A stretch of DNA of 64,000 nucleotides, taken from the NCBI GenBank assembly GCA_902168115.1, contig CABHPB010000141.1, forward strand, positions 104,542 through 168,541, given 5' to 3'. The DNA is from an uncultured Methylopila sp. Lineage in GTDB: Bacteria > Pseudomonadota > Alphaproteobacteria > Rhizobiales > Methylopilaceae. The notes beneath the pieces were generated by a model that was given only the letters and a program-made list of their open reading frames with translations, was not told the origin of the DNA and did no database searches. Shown piece after piece: positions 46,459 to 54,103 of the stretch (the first letter of the stretch is position 1; each line of letters starts with the position of its first letter). The translations under genes were made by a program, and so were the position numbers.

Positions 46459-46601
46459 CCTTCCTCGCCTACCACTTCCACTGGCCGCTCGATCAGCTCG
46501 TGTCGCTGGAACACGCCGAGCGGCGGAAGTGGGTGGGCGAAGTCTCCCGCATGAACGAACAGTCCAACGCCGAGGCGAAAGCGAGCCTGGAGCTGACATG
46601 A
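46371..46601 (+). CDS. DUF6760 domain reading frame (-1 relative to the upstream gene)
   Basis: The core GYPLGQLYEEVAFLAYHFHW and PLDQLVSLEHAERRKWVGEV fits the DUF6760 pattern that I recall from eCIS and phage-tail loci. An ATG at 46371 gives 76 residues, but its first 14 residues look like antisense of the upstream frame, so the domain may instead be made by -1 frameshifting at 46413-46419, continuing from ATC at 46419. No ATG, GTG or TTG lies just before the conserved part in this frame. The stop overlaps the next gene's ATG. The domain is unassigned functionally; a role in tail assembly is inferred. Confidence 0.8.
   Translation: MPALQPHLRGGTRDGGIAGYPLGQLYEEVAFLAYHFHWPLDQLVSLEHAERRKWVGEVSRMNEQSNAEAKASLELT
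46413..46460 (+). promoter_or_regulatory. Predicted programmed -1 ribosomal frameshift site
   Basis: Zero-frame codons ATG GGG GGA place the heptamer G_GGG_GGA at 46413-46419, which fits the X_XXY_YYZ rule. After a 5-nt spacer a stem-loop follows: GGCTACC (46425-46431) pairs with GGTAGCC (46454-46460), then one C-A mismatch, then TCTCG (46433-46437) with CGAGG (46448-46452), loop of 10 nt. The zero-frame TAG (46456-46458) lies in the 3' arm. Slippage leads directly into the DUF6760 domain. No test of slippage is possible here. Confidence 0.65.
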
Positions 46602-47368
46602 CGCGGCAGATGCGTGACGAGATCGGCGGAAGGATCGGGAGCCGGCACGGCGGCTTCGCCGCGCGGCTGGCCGGGCGCTACGCCTTTTCGCGCGCGCCGG
46701 CCTCGGCCTCGGCGATGCGGCTGCGCGCCGCGCAGCGCGGGTCGCTGATCTTGAGCCTTCGGCCGACGCTCAGCTTCACGCCGCGCTTCGAGCTGTCCTT
46801 CGCCGTCGCCGCGGATTTGCGCGAGGCGGCGCGGCCGGCGATGGCGATCCGACCGGCGATCCGCATCTCGGCGCCGGCCGCCGTGACGCGCGAACGCGCC
46901 GCGCCGCAGCGCGCCCTGGAGCCGTCGCGCCGCGCGCTTGTTCTGCGCGCCGAACCGGCGCGGCCGGCGCCGATCGAGCGCGGGATGCGCCTCAGGACGG
47001 TGCGGGAGACCGTGTCGCAGGTCAGGCTGGTCCGGGCGCTGGAGCCGAAGCACAGCCCGGCCGCTCCGCCCGACGCTCCCGCCGTCCGCCGCGACCCACC
47101 TGTCGTAGGTCCCCGCCGCGAATTCGCGGTCGCGGCGCTGCCGCGCGCCATGGCCCGGCCGGCCGAGCAGCCGCTCGCGGCGGCGATCGGCAGGCTGGAG
47201 GCGGCGGTCGGCAGGCTCGCCGGCGAGGCCCGGCAGGACGCGTTCCGGCCTACCGCCGAAATCCTGTCGCCGATGCCGTCGGCCGATCCGCGGCGCATCG
47301 CCGACGAGGTGCTGCGCACGCTCGACCATCGCGTCGTCGCGATGCGCGAGCGGATGGGGCGGAGGTAG
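46598..47368 (+). CDS. Arg/Ala/Pro-rich protein of unknown function in the eCIS operon
   Basis: The protein has 256 residues and is unusually rich in Arg, Ala and Pro, with a predicted disordered middle (about 75-200) and a short C-terminal coiled segment (LAAAIGRLEAAVGRLAGEAR, then DEVLRTLDHRVVAMRERMG). The N-terminus (QMRDEIGGRIGSRHGGFAAR) recalls nothing specific. Its start overlaps the DUF6760 stop and it ends 2 nt before the LysM-hub gene, so it is a structural or chaperone candidate of the particle. I cannot assign a family, and it may be an adaptor between tube and hub (inference). Confidence 0.7.
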   Translation: MTRQMRDEIGGRIGSRHGGFAARLAGRYAFSRAPASASAMRLRAAQRGSLILSLRPTLSFTPRFELSFAVAADLREAARPAMAIRPAIRISAPAAVTRERAAPQRALEPSRRALVLRAEPARPAPIERGMRLRTVRETVSQVRLVRALEPKHSPAAPPDAPAVRRDPPVVGPRREFAVAALPRAMARPAEQPLAAAIGRLEAAVGRLAGEARQDAFRPTAEILSPMPSADPRRIADEVLRTLDHRVVAMRERMGRR

Positions 47369-47370
47369 CC

Positions 47371-48024
47371 ATGGCGCTCGTCAAGGCCACCGTCACCGCC
47401 GAGCATTCCGGCGAGGTCTTCTCCGTGATGTTCAATCCGGAGGAGTACGCGCTCAATCAGGACACCACCTTCGCGTCCCAAAGTATTCCCGGCCTCAGCG
47501 GCCCGGTGCTCCAGTTCGCGCATGGCGGCTCGCGCACACTCGACATGGAGCTGCTGTTCGACACCTACGAGCAACAGAAGGACGTGCGGCAGGAGACCGA
47601 CAAGCTCATCAAGCTGATGCGGATCGACCCGGAGCTGCACGCGCCGCCGATCCTGCGCGTCGAATGGGCCTCGCTCCAGTTCCGCTGCGTGCTGACCCGC
47701 GCCAACCAGCGCTTCGTGCTGTTCCTCGCCGACGGGCGGCCGGTGCGGGCCCGCGTCGCGACGAGTTTCCAGGAGTTCATCGACCCCGAACGGGAAGCCA
47801 AGGAAATCAGCCGCCAGACGGCGGACTACACCAAGCTGCACATGACCGCGCAGGGCGAGACGCTGAGCGCGATCGCCGGGCGGAAATACGGCGATCCCCG
47901 GCTGTGGCGGGTGCTCGCCGTCGCCAACGGCATGGACGATCCGTTCGACCTTGAGGCCGGCCGGCAGCTGGTCGTGCCGTCGCTGCCTTACGTCGACGCC
48001 GAGACCGGGGAGCTCGTCGCCTGA
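47371..48024 (+). CDS. LysM-containing hub/tube-attachment protein (Afp7/Pvc7-like)
   Basis: The protein has 217 residues. The N-terminal part (VKATVTAEHSGEVFSVMFNP, EEYALNQDTTFASQ) is the CIS tube-initiator-like domain; the C-terminus has a LysM motif (GETLSAIAGRKYGDPRLWRV, LAVANGMDDPFDLEAGRQLV). In related particles this protein connects the spike hub and first tube ring. The stop TGA overlaps the ATG of the gp27-like hub gene. Confidence 0.88.
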   Translation: MALVKATVTAEHSGEVFSVMFNPEEYALNQDTTFASQSIPGLSGPVLQFAHGGSRTLDMELLFDTYEQQKDVRQETDKLIKLMRIDPELHAPPILRVEWASLQFRCVLTRANQRFVLFLADGRPVRARVATSFQEFIDPEREAKEISRQTADYTKLHMTAQGETLSAIAGRKYGDPRLWRVLAVANGMDDPFDLEAGRQLVVPSLPYVDAETGELVA

Positions 48025-49244
48025 TGGGCGCCTATCCCCGCTACGCCCCGGAATATGCGCTGAGGATCGACGACACGCCGATCCCGGCGGCGCTTCGCGG
48101 CTGCATCTCGAGCCTTGTCTACGAGGACGGCATCGACGGCGCCGACCGCGTCGAGATCACGATCGCCAATCCCTCGCTGATCTGGCTCGACCACCCACTG
48201 CTCTCCGTCGACCAGCCGCTGTCGCTGTCGATCGGCTATGCCGGCGAGACGCTCGAAGAGGTGTTCAACGGCGAGATCACCGGCGTCGCCCCGAGCTTCC
48301 CGTCGGGCGGCATGCCGATGATCACCGTCACCGCGCACGACTTCCTGCAGCGCTTGACGCACGGCACCAAGGACCGCGGCTTCCGGGTCAGCATCCCGAG
48401 CGTCGGCAACTTCCCCCTGCCGGATCCGCTGGTCGCGGCCATCGTCAGCGGGACCAACGCGCTGATCCCCGACATCGACCCGATCGGCGGGGCGCTGTCG
48501 ACGCTGGTGTCGCTCGCGACCTTCCTCAGCTTCCCGCAATTCGCCCAGAAGTCCGTGCGCCTGCAGAGTTCGGAGAGCGACTTCGACTTCCTGAAGCGCG
48601 TCTCGCGGGAGAACGGCTGGGAGATCTTCATCGACCATTCGGCCGAGCCGAAGGGCCGCGTGTTGCGCTTCCAGTTCCTACTGCAGGACTATTCGGCGAG
48701 CGTCGAGCTCGACTGGGGAGCCTCGCTGATCGAGTTCACGCCGCGGCTCACCACCGTGGGCGACATTTTCGGCGTCAGCGCGCGCGTCTGGGTCGACAGC
48801 ATCGGCGTCGAGTTCGTGATCATCGTCTCCTGGGACTACGACCGCGCTTCGCTCGACGTCCAGATCTACCCCAACCTCGTCGGCGAGATCGACGATCTGA
48901 TCGGCCCGGCCAACGCGAAGAAGACGCTTTCGGTCAAGCCGACCGGCTACGCCACCGCCCCGCGCAAGATCCTCGGCGAGCTGCTGCCGCGCCTCAACGG
49001 CCGGCAGACCGGCCGCGGCAGCGCGATCGGCGACCCGCGGATCAAGTCCACCAAGGTCTGCCGGCTCGGCAATCTCGGCGGCCAGTTCGGCGGGCTCTAT
49101 CGCATCACCTCGGCGAGCCACACCTTCGATTCCGGCGGCTACCGCACCTCGTTCGAGGCCCGCAAGGAGGTCTGGTTCGGCTCGGTCCCCCTGCCCTTCT
49201 CCTCTCCCACCTACCGGCCGCTCACCGGCCAGTTCGCACGATGA
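48024..49244 (+). CDS. gp27-like hub protein (phage late control D / VgrG N-terminal type)
   Basis: The protein has 406 residues. It begins with a DDTPIPAALRGCISSLVYED domain as in gp27-like hubs, followed by ADRVEITIANPSLIWLDHPL, the FDFLKRVSRENGWEIFIDHS segment characteristic of late control D/VgrG proteins, and a C-terminal GGLYRITSASHTFDSGGYRT region. It should form the trimeric hub beneath the tube. Unlike Afp8/Pvc8, the OB-fold/spike part is encoded in the next gene. Confidence 0.88.
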   Translation: MGAYPRYAPEYALRIDDTPIPAALRGCISSLVYEDGIDGADRVEITIANPSLIWLDHPLLSVDQPLSLSIGYAGETLEEVFNGEITGVAPSFPSGGMPMITVTAHDFLQRLTHGTKDRGFRVSIPSVGNFPLPDPLVAAIVSGTNALIPDIDPIGGALSTLVSLATFLSFPQFAQKSVRLQSSESDFDFLKRVSRENGWEIFIDHSAEPKGRVLRFQFLLQDYSASVELDWGASLIEFTPRLTTVGDIFGVSARVWVDSIGVEFVIIVSWDYDRASLDVQIYPNLVGEIDDLIGPANAKKTLSVKPTGYATAPRKILGELLPRLNGRQTGRGSAIGDPRIKSTKVCRLGNLGGQFGGLYRITSASHTFDSGGYRTSFEARKEVWFGSVPLPFSSPTYRPLTGQFAR

Positions 49245-49257
49245 GAAAGGTCGCGTC

Positions 49258-49920
49258 ATGAGCCAGGCGGTCAGGCAGCTCGCGGGCGTCGGGGACGGCC
49301 CTGTTCCGGAGGAATTCGCGATCGCGCCGGGCGTCGTCACCAACAATGTCGACATGATCGCGGAGGGTCGCGTTCAGGTCCACATACCGTCCGCGCCGGG
49401 CATCGACCCGTGGGCGCGGCTGTCGAGCGTCGGCGGCGGCTCCGGCCGCGGCTTCTATTGGGCGCCGCAGCTACAGGACGAGGTGCTGGTCGCCTTCGCG
49501 CAGAACGATCCGAACTCGGCCTACGTGCTTGGCGGGCTCTGGAGCACGCTGTCCCGTCCGCCAATGCTCGTGCCGATCGAGGCGCCGACCAAGCGCGTCA
49601 TCAAGACCGGCGTCGCCGCCGGGATCGGTCACGAGATCGAGCTCGACGACGCCCTGCAGTCGGTCTCGATCACCACCTCGACCATGCAGAAGATCACGCT
49701 CGATCCGCTCGCCATCACGCTGAGCAACCTCGCCGGCACGCTCAAGATCTCGCTCGACAACGCGACCCAGTCGATCTCGATCCAGGCGGTCAAGAGCATC
49801 GACCTCAAAGCCGCCGAGATCTCGCTGACCGGCGCCTCGGTCGCGATCAAGGCGGGCAAGGTCGCCGTCACCTCGGCCGGGCCCTGCACGGTCACCGGCC
49901 TTCCCATCAAGCTGAACTGA
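49258..49920 (+). CDS. gp5-like spike protein (OB fold plus beta-helix)
   Basis: The protein has 220 residues. An OB-fold domain (about 20-105; PGVVTNNVDMIAEGRVQVHI, ARLSSVGGGSGRGFYWAPQL, DEVLVAFAQNDPNSAYVLGG) is followed by an alternating hydrophobic repeat region (about 125-215; ISLDNATQSISIQAVKSIDL), predicted as a triple beta-helix spike. No lysozyme domain is present. Together with the gp27-like hub and PAAR tip it forms the membrane-piercing spike. AAGG lies about 9 nt before the ATG. Confidence 0.9.
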   Translation: MSQAVRQLAGVGDGPVPEEFAIAPGVVTNNVDMIAEGRVQVHIPSAPGIDPWARLSSVGGGSGRGFYWAPQLQDEVLVAFAQNDPNSAYVLGGLWSTLSRPPMLVPIEAPTKRVIKTGVAAGIGHEIELDDALQSVSITTSTMQKITLDPLAITLSNLAGTLKISLDNATQSISIQAVKSIDLKAAEISLTGASVAIKAGKVAVTSAGPCTVTGLPIKLN

Positions 49921-49930
49921 GGAGGCCGCC

Positions 49931-50212
49931 ATGCCCCTCGCCGCGCGAGTCGGCGACCCGACGGCCCATCCCGGCGTGATCACCGGGCCCGGCGTTCCGA
50001 CCGTCCTGATCGGCGGAATGCCGGCCGCCGTCCAGGGCGACATGCACGGCTGCACCATGCCGCCGCCGGCCGGGCCGCACCCGCCCAGCCCGATCGCCAA
50101 GGGCAGCCTGACGGTGCTGATCGGCGGGCGCGGCGCGGCGCGGGTCGGCGACATGTCCGGCTGCGGCTCGCCGATACTCGCCGGCATGCCGCTCGTCGAG
50201 ATCGGAGGCTGA
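49931..50212 (+). CDS. PAAR-type spike tip protein
   Basis: The protein has 93 residues. It shows the PAAR pattern: ARVGDPTAHPGVI, VLIGGMPAAVQGDMHGCTM, then VLIGGRGAARVGDMSGCGSP. Two Cys and conserved His residues form the zinc site at the tip. It caps the spike encoded immediately upstream (10 nt away, with GAGGAGG before the ATG). Nothing is fused, so it is not an effector. Confidence 0.93.
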   Translation: MPLAARVGDPTAHPGVITGPGVPTVLIGGMPAAVQGDMHGCTMPPPAGPHPPSPIAKGSLTVLIGGRGAARVGDMSGCGSPILAGMPLVEIGG

Positions 50213-50213
50213 G

Positions 50214-50660
50214 ATGCCCGATCCGGCGCGCGCCTTCCTCGGACGCGGATGGGCCTTCCCGCCGGCCGTCTCCGGACGCGACGCCGTCATGGCGGAATAC
50301 GAGGAGGACATTCGCCAGGCGGTGCTGATCATCCTCGGCACCGACCGGGAGGAGCGCGTCATGCGGCCCGACTTCGGCGCCGGCCTGTCCTCCTTCCTGT
50401 TCGAGCCGATCTCCACGGGACTCTCCGAACGGCTGCGCACGCGGGTGCTGGAGGCGCTGGTCGACTGGGAGGCGCGCATCGTCGTCGAGCAGGTCTCGGT
50501 CGCGCCGATGACCGGCCAGACGCCGGAGGCGGCCGTGCCTGACGGCTTCCGGCCAGTCCCGAACGGCGCGGCGCTGCTGGTCTCCATCGAGTACCGCGTG
50601 CGGGCGACCAACGCGGTGCGCAACCTCGTCTTCCCGTTCTATCTGGACGAGGGCCGCTAG
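50214..50660 (+). CDS. gp25-like baseplate wedge protein
   Basis: The protein has 148 residues. The GPW/gp25 family motif is seen in DIRQAVLIILGTDREERVMR and PDFGAGLSSFLFEPI, followed by LRTRVLEALVDWEARIVVEQ and IEYRVRATNAVRNLVFPFYL. It is the sheath-initiating baseplate subunit (Afp9-like). It begins 1 nt after the PAAR stop and ends 1 nt before the large baseplate gene, so these are surely one transcript. Confidence 0.92.
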   Translation: MPDPARAFLGRGWAFPPAVSGRDAVMAEYEEDIRQAVLIILGTDREERVMRPDFGAGLSSFLFEPISTGLSERLRTRVLEALVDWEARIVVEQVSVAPMTGQTPEAAVPDGFRPVPNGAALLVSIEYRVRATNAVRNLVFPFYLDEGR

Positions 50661-50661
50661 C

Positions 50662-53600
50662 ATGACCGCCTGGCCCGCGCCCGTGCCGGACGAGGAGGCC
50701 TTCGAGCAGGAGCTCGCGTCGCGCGCGCGCGGCTACGTGGCGAGCTGGGATCCAGGCGAGCTCGGACCGGGCCGGGCGATGACGGCGATCCTCGCCCATT
50801 ACATGCGCGCGGTCGCAGCCCGTCTCGAGCAGGCGCCGGAGAAGAACGCGCTCGCTCTGCTCGACATCGCCGGGCTCAGCCCCGCGCCGCCGCAATCGGC
50901 GCGCGCGCCCATGGTCATCCGCCTCTCGAAGGACGCCGTCTCCGGGACCGCGCCGGCGGGGACGCCGATCTCGGCCCCGCCGCCGCCCGGCCAGTCGAGC
51001 CCGATCGTGTTCGAGACCGAGCAGGCCGTCGGCCTCACGGCAGCGCGCGTGGCGCAGGTCGCGAGTCTCTGGCCGGAGCGCGACCAGTATATCGACCACA
51101 CCGCCGAGCTCGAGGCGGGACGGCCGGCGCGGCTGTTTGCGCGCGACCTGCTCAGGCCGATCCCGCACCGGATCTACATCTCGCACCCCACCCTTCTCGC
51201 GCTGTCCGGGGCCGTCGATCTCGCGGTCGAGATCCGCCTCGCGCGGCCGAGCGCCGAAAGTCTCGAGATCGACTGGCGCTACTGGGACGGCGAGGTGTGG
51301 CGCGGCTTCCTCGACTTCGCGAGGGAGGACGAGAAGGCGGAGGTTCCGCAGGCGGACGAGCGCAGCGTCGACGGAACCGACGGGATGCGGCGCACCGGCG
51401 TCGTCCGGCTGAAGGCGGCCTGCGCCCAGTCGGTCGAGAGCGCGGTGAACGGCCTGTCCGGTTTCTGGATCCGCGGCAGCCTCGCGGAGCCGCTGCTGCC
51501 CGATCCGGACATGACCGCCGTCTCCGACCGCTCGACCGGGCTTCCCGCGATCGAGACCGTGCGCATCAGCGCGATTTCCGTCCGCCGGTTCGACACAAAG
51601 CTCGACGTCAGGCCGATGGCCGGCCAGCTCAGCGAGGGGGCGATCCTGCTCGCCGCGACCGGCTCGATCTCCATGATGAGCGGGCGGGTGGTCAACGAGG
51701 CCGGCGAGGCCCTCACGGGCGCCATCGTCTCGCTCCGCCGGGCCGACGCCGCCGTCGCGATCTCGCAGCCGACCGGGGACACCGGCTTCTTCCAGCTCAT
51801 CCTGCCCGACGCCGCGCAGGCGGACGGCTATGCGCTGCGCGTCACCTTCTCCGACGTCGTCGCCGAGCGCCTGCTGCCGAACCCGCTGCCGGACGCCTAT
51901 GCGCGCTCGGTCCTGACGGTCTCGCTGAAGGGCGCCAAACCCGACAAGGCCTTCGCCGACGGGACCGAGATCGACCTGTCGAAACCGTTCCTGCCGTTCG
52001 GCGCGCAGCCGCAGCCCGGCTCGACCTTCGCCTTCGCCTGCGCCGAGATCTTCTCCAAGCCCGGCGCCGAGATGCGGATCTTCTTTCCGCGCACCAAGGG
52101 TCCGCAGGACGTCGATCCGCCGTCCGGCGCGACCTCCATCCCGCATCTGCTCGCCTGGGAGTACTGGAACGGCCGGTCCTGGGCGCCGCTCGGCGCCTCG
52201 GCTTCGCAGCAGGGCCAGACCCTCGACTTCGCCCGCTCCGAGATCGTCGACGTCGTGGTGCCCGACGACATGGAGCCGGTCAGCCTGAACGACGTCGAGG
52301 CCCGCTGGATGCGGGTTCGCATCGTGAGCGGCGGCTACGGCTACCGGCAGAGGATCGTGTGGCTCGGCGTCCACGACCAGACCAACGAGATGACGGTGAC
52401 GGTGTCGCAGCCGCCGGCGCTCGCGGGCGTCGCCATGGGCTACGTCTGGCAGCACGGCCCGTTCCGCCCCGAGCGGGTGCTGACCGAGAACGACTTCGCC
52501 TTCGCCGACAGGACCGGGGAGACGACCTGGCCGGGAGGCAGCTACGAGCCCTTCGTCCCGAGCGAGGACGCCGCGCCGTCGCTCTATGTGGGCCTCGACG
52601 CCAGGCCGCCGGCCGACGTGCTGTCGCTGTTCCTCGACGTCGAGGAGGACCGTCGCGATCCCGTCGGGCCCTCGCTGGAATGGGAATGCTTCGACGGCGG
52701 CGGCTGGCTGCGCCTGTCGCCGCAGGACGAGACCGGAAGCCTGCGCGCGCCCGGAATCGTCTCGCTGCTCGGGGCGGAACGCTCGGCCGCGACGCCGCGC
52801 TTCGGCGCGCCGCTGCATTGGGTCCGGGCGCGGCTGCGGCGCAGCGAGGAGCCCGGCGCGCCGAGTCTCGCGGCGATCGTTCCGAACGCGGTCTGGGCGA
52901 GTGAGCGCCGCACCCTGCGCGACATCGCCATCGGCACGAGCGACGGGGCGCCGGGACAGCGCTTCACGATCGCGCAGGTTCCGGTGCTGGCCGGCGAATG
53001 GATCGAGGTGCGCGAGAGCTTCGGGGCGCGGGCGCGGACGGAATGGCGGCTGATCGCGCGCCAGCTCGCGGGCGTCGACGACCGCGCCATCGCGGCGATC
53101 GAGGACGCGCTGAACCGCGCCTCGCCCGACCCGGACGTGGTGTACGGATCGCTCCGGCTGCGGCGCGACGCCAAGCGGCAGCCGGTCGAGGTCTGGGTGC
53201 GATGGACAGGCGTTCCGAGCCTGCTCGCAGCCGGCCCGTCGGACCGTGTCTATGCTCTCGACCGGCTGAGGGGACGGCTGTACTGCGGCGACGGCCATCG
53301 CGGCCGCACGCCGCCGAAGGGCGCCGCGATCCTGGCGCGGCTGCTGCAGACCGGCGGCGGCTCGCGGGCCAACCTGCCGGCCAAGGCGATCACCCAGCTG
53401 ATCGGCGCGGTCGCCGGCGCCGAGGAGGTCTACAATCTGAAGCCGTCGGAAGGCGGCTCGGACGGGGAGTCCCCGGCAGCCTTCCGCCGTCGCGGCCCGA
53501 TTGCGCTCGCACATCGCGGCCGGGCGGTGACCGCGCGCGACATCGAGGCGCTGACGCTGGAGGCCTCCGCCGCCGTCGGCCTCGCCCGCGTCCTGCCGCT

Positions 53601-54102
53601 GCGCGGCGCCAACGGGCGCAGGCAGGCAGGCCGCGTGACCGTCGTCATCATCCCCGCAAGCGCGGAGGCCCGCCCCTATCCGACGCGGGGCCTGCGCCAG
53701 CGCGTGCGCGACTTCGTGGCGGCCCGCGCCTCCACGAGCCTCAGTGATCCGGAGGCGCTGGTCGTGACGGGTCCCGACTACGCGCCGGTCGACGTCTCCG
53801 CGACGCTCGTCCCGTGGCTCTTCTCCGAGGCCGGCGAGGTCGAGAAGGCGGCGCGCGCCTCGCTTTCCGCCTTTCTCCATCCGCTCACCGGTGGCCCGGA
53901 CGGCCAGGGCTGGGACCTCGGGCGCGGCGTCCATCTCTCAGACGTCGCCGCCGTTCTCGAGCGAACGCCGGGGCTCGACCACGCCCGCGACGTCGCCCTG
54001 ACGGCGGCCGGCGTCCCGCAGGGCGAATCCGCCGCAATCGCGCCGACGAGCATCGTCGCGGCGGGCGAGATCTCTTTCACGATTCAAGCGCGGGAGGCCT
54101 AA
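50662..54102 (+). CDS. Large baseplate protein (gpJ/gp6-like, Afp11-type)
   Basis: The protein has 1146 residues. The N-terminal segment SARAPMVIRLSKDAVSGTAP then AGTPISAPPPPGQSSPIVFE is the typical start of putative baseplate assembly proteins. A carboxypeptidase-regulatory-like Ig fold is inserted at about 335-420 (MSGRVVNEAGEALTGAIVSL). The C-terminus has the J-like core (NLKPSEGGSDGESPAAFRRR, ALAHRGRAVTARDIEALTLE) and repeats the baseplate pattern in VTVVIIPASA and LTGGPDGQGWDLG. It is a main wedge subunit of the baseplate. It stops 1 nt before the next baseplate gene. Confidence 0.88.
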   Translation: MTAWPAPVPDEEAFEQELASRARGYVASWDPGELGPGRAMTAILAHYMRAVAARLEQAPEKNALALLDIAGLSPAPPQSARAPMVIRLSKDAVSGTAPAGTPISAPPPPGQSSPIVFETEQAVGLTAARVAQVASLWPERDQYIDHTAELEAGRPARLFARDLLRPIPHRIYISHPTLLALSGAVDLAVEIRLARPSAESLEIDWRYWDGEVWRGFLDFAREDEKAEVPQADERSVDGTDGMRRTGVVRLKAACAQSVESAVNGLSGFWIRGSLAEPLLPDPDMTAVSDRSTGLPAIETVRISAISVRRFDTKLDVRPMAGQLSEGAILLAATGSISMMSGRVVNEAGEALTGAIVSLRRADAAVAISQPTGDTGFFQLILPDAAQADGYALRVTFSDVVAERLLPNPLPDAYARSVLTVSLKGAKPDKAFADGTEIDLSKPFLPFGAQPQPGSTFAFACAEIFSKPGAEMRIFFPRTKGPQDVDPPSGATSIPHLLAWEYWNGRSWAPLGASASQQGQTLDFARSEIVDVVVPDDMEPVSLNDVEARWMRVRIVSGGYGYRQRIVWLGVHDQTNEMTVTVSQPPALAGVAMGYVWQHGPFRPERVLTENDFAFADRTGETTWPGGSYEPFVPSEDAAPSLYVGLDARPPADVLSLFLDVEEDRRDPVGPSLEWECFDGGGWLRLSPQDETGSLRAPGIVSLLGAERSAATPRFGAPLHWVRARLRRSEEPGAPSLAAIVPNAVWASERRTLRDIAIGTSDGAPGQRFTIAQVPVLAGEWIEVRESFGARARTEWRLIARQLAGVDDRAIAAIEDALNRASPDPDVVYGSLRLRRDAKRQPVEVWVRWTGVPSLLAAGPSDRVYALDRLRGRLYCGDGHRGRTPPKGAAILARLLQTGGGSRANLPAKAITQLIGAVAGAEEVYNLKPSEGGSDGESPAAFRRRGPIALAHRGRAVTARDIEALTLEASAAVGLARVLPLRGANGRRQAGRVTVVIIPASAEARPYPTRGLRQRVRDFVAARASTSLSDPEALVVTGPDYAPVDVSATLVPWLFSEAGEVEKAARASLSAFLHPLTGGPDGQGWDLGRGVHLSDVAAVLERTPGLDHARDVALTAAGVPQGESAAIAPTSIVAAGEISFTIQAREA

Positions 54103-54103
54103 A

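Noticed and set aside
50359..53934. 1191-codon open frame on the minus strand
   Set aside because: It is the antisense shadow of the baseplate gene; long antisense frames are common at this GC content and its translation is Arg/Gly/Asp-rich with no domain.
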